From: Arthrobacter sp.
GTDB taxonomy: Bacteria > Actinomycetota > Actinomycetes > Actinomycetales > Micrococcaceae
Reading direction: 5' to 3'
DNA: 52,945 nt
Assembly: GCF_031179385.1 (NCBI RefSeq)
Contig: NZ_JAPSHV010000008.1
Span: 1-52,945 of the forward strand
Shown: piece after piece, positions 52,428 through 52,945 of the stretch
Layout of the letters: each line of letters starts with the position of its first letter
Numbering within the stretch: the first letter of the stretch is position 1
Position numbers and translations under genes: made by a program
The notes under the pieces: generated by a model
The model's database searches: none
The model's input: only the letters and a program-made list of their open reading frames with translations
What the model was told of the DNA's origin: nothing

Positions 52428-52945
52428 GTGCGCGTTGTTACGATCATTCCCACCTACAACGAGCGCCAATCACTTCCCCTGACTCTTGACCGGCTCCGGG
52501 CAGCCGTACCGCACTCCGACGTTCTCGTGGTGGACGACAACAGTCCTGACGGCACAGGGGAGCTGGCGGACGCGATAGCAGCGAACGATTCAGCCGTTCA
52601 TGTCCTGCATCGGCAGGGCAAGGAGGGTCTCGGTGCCGCTTACATCGCCGGTTTCCGGTGGGCGCTTGACCGTGAATACGACGTTCTCGTCGAGATGGAT
52701 GCCGACGGATCGCATCAGCCGGAGCAGCTTCCCTCGTTGCTCGATGCAGTCCCCGGTGCTCATCTTGTAATTGGCTCCCGATGGGTTCCGGGCGGCTCAG
52801 TTGTCAACTGGCCGTTCCATCGCAAGCTGCTCTCACGCGCCGGTAGCTTGTACTCGCGCACAATGCTTGGTCTGTCGGTGCGCGACATTACCGCCGGCTA
52901 CCGTGCCTTCCGCCGTGAGACCCTTGAGAGCATTGACCTGTCCAC
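52428..52945 (+). CDS. ppm1: Polyprenol monophosphomannose synthase (3' end outside window)
   Basis: Family GT2 glycosyltransferase that moves mannose from GDP-mannose to polyprenyl phosphate, giving the donor for membrane-side mannosylation of lipoglycans and proteins. The visible 172 residues show [15 protein letters not shown], the donor site [15 protein letters not shown], and the metal motif [17 protein letters not shown] at 52428 follows GAAAGG at seven bases. The frame is open at the window end. In actinobacteria rbpA often follows, outside this window. Confidence 0.93.
   Translation, partial: MRVVTIIPTYNERQSLPLTLDRLRAAVPHSDVLVVDDNSPDGTGELADAIAANDSAVHVLHRQGKEGLGAAYIAGFRWALDREYDVLVEMDADGSHQPEQLPSLLDAVPGAHLVIGSRWVPGGSVVNWPFHRKLLSRAGSLYSRTMLGLSVRDITAGYRAFRRETLESIDLS

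Noticed and set aside
51992-52430. Known riboswitch or housekeeping RNA (c-di-AMP, cobalamin, tmRNA, RNase P) in the ppm1 spacer
   Set aside because: The conserved cores of these RNAs as I know them are not present; a covariance-model search would be decisive.
1-52945. CRISPR arrays or insertion sequences
   Set aside because: No regularly spaced repeats, transposase motifs or terminal inverted repeats were seen.

Overview
The window is chromosomal DNA of a high-GC Gram-positive actinobacterium, most likely a member of the Micrococcaceae close to Arthrobacter. The evidence is a complete Pup-proteasome cluster with a naturally fused pafBC gene, a mycothiol gene (mshC), a Tat operon, the actinobacterial glgC/glgA pair, a DUF6318-type lipoprotein, and frequent GTG/TTG starts. 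Several genes appear to be leaderless. Almost everything looks like ordinary vertical chromosome. I see no insertion sequence, prophage or CRISPR array.

Layout. 1-5 kb: serB (cut by the window edge), an ABC ATPase, a TauE/SafE-type permease, a TrmH-like rRNA methyltransferase, zinc-independent L31 and a lipoate ligase with its accessory domain at the N-terminus. 5-11 kb: pepN on the minus strand, then a three-gene operon (circularly permuted ATP-grasp, alpha-E, transglutaminase). 11-13.6 kb: divergent glycogen genes glgC and glgA. 13.6-20.2 kb: a fatty-acid module made of an acyl-CoA oxidase-like gene plus TetR on the minus strand, and thiolase-fabG4-like-MaoC on the plus strand, with a strong palindromic operator between the two arms. 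20.3-27.9 kb: secreted serine protease, kynureninase, tRNA-Leu(GAG), ACC deaminase, a small CxxC ORF, a lipoprotein, an M20 peptidase coupled to an acyl-CoA dehydrogenase-like gene, and small proteins.

28-35.6 kb: an aldo/keto reductase homologue that has lost all four catalytic residues, then uppP, mshC, a PAC2-family gene, a HAD hydrolase, an M50 protease and trmI. 35.7-42.3 kb: mpa-dop-pup-prcB-prcA-pafA, the whole pupylation and proteasome pathway. Mpa unfolds pupylated proteins into the PrcAB core, Dop prepares Pup and also removes it, and PafA ligates it. 42.4-50.3 kb: two FKBP isomerases, fused pafBC (DNA-damage regulator), a small membrane protein, tatA, tatC and helY. 50.2-52.9 kb: an amidohydrolase, then a 523-base gap holding a strong promoter and an unusually stable folded element, then the start of ppm1 (polyprenol-phosphate-mannose synthase), cut by the window end.

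The most unusual items are the possible structured RNA or leader at about 52.0-52.23 kb, the catalytically dead aldo/keto reductase, the ATP-grasp/alpha-E/transglutaminase operon without a local Anbu peptidase, the palindromic TetR operator, and the recurrent -10/start-codon spacing that implies leaderless mRNAs.
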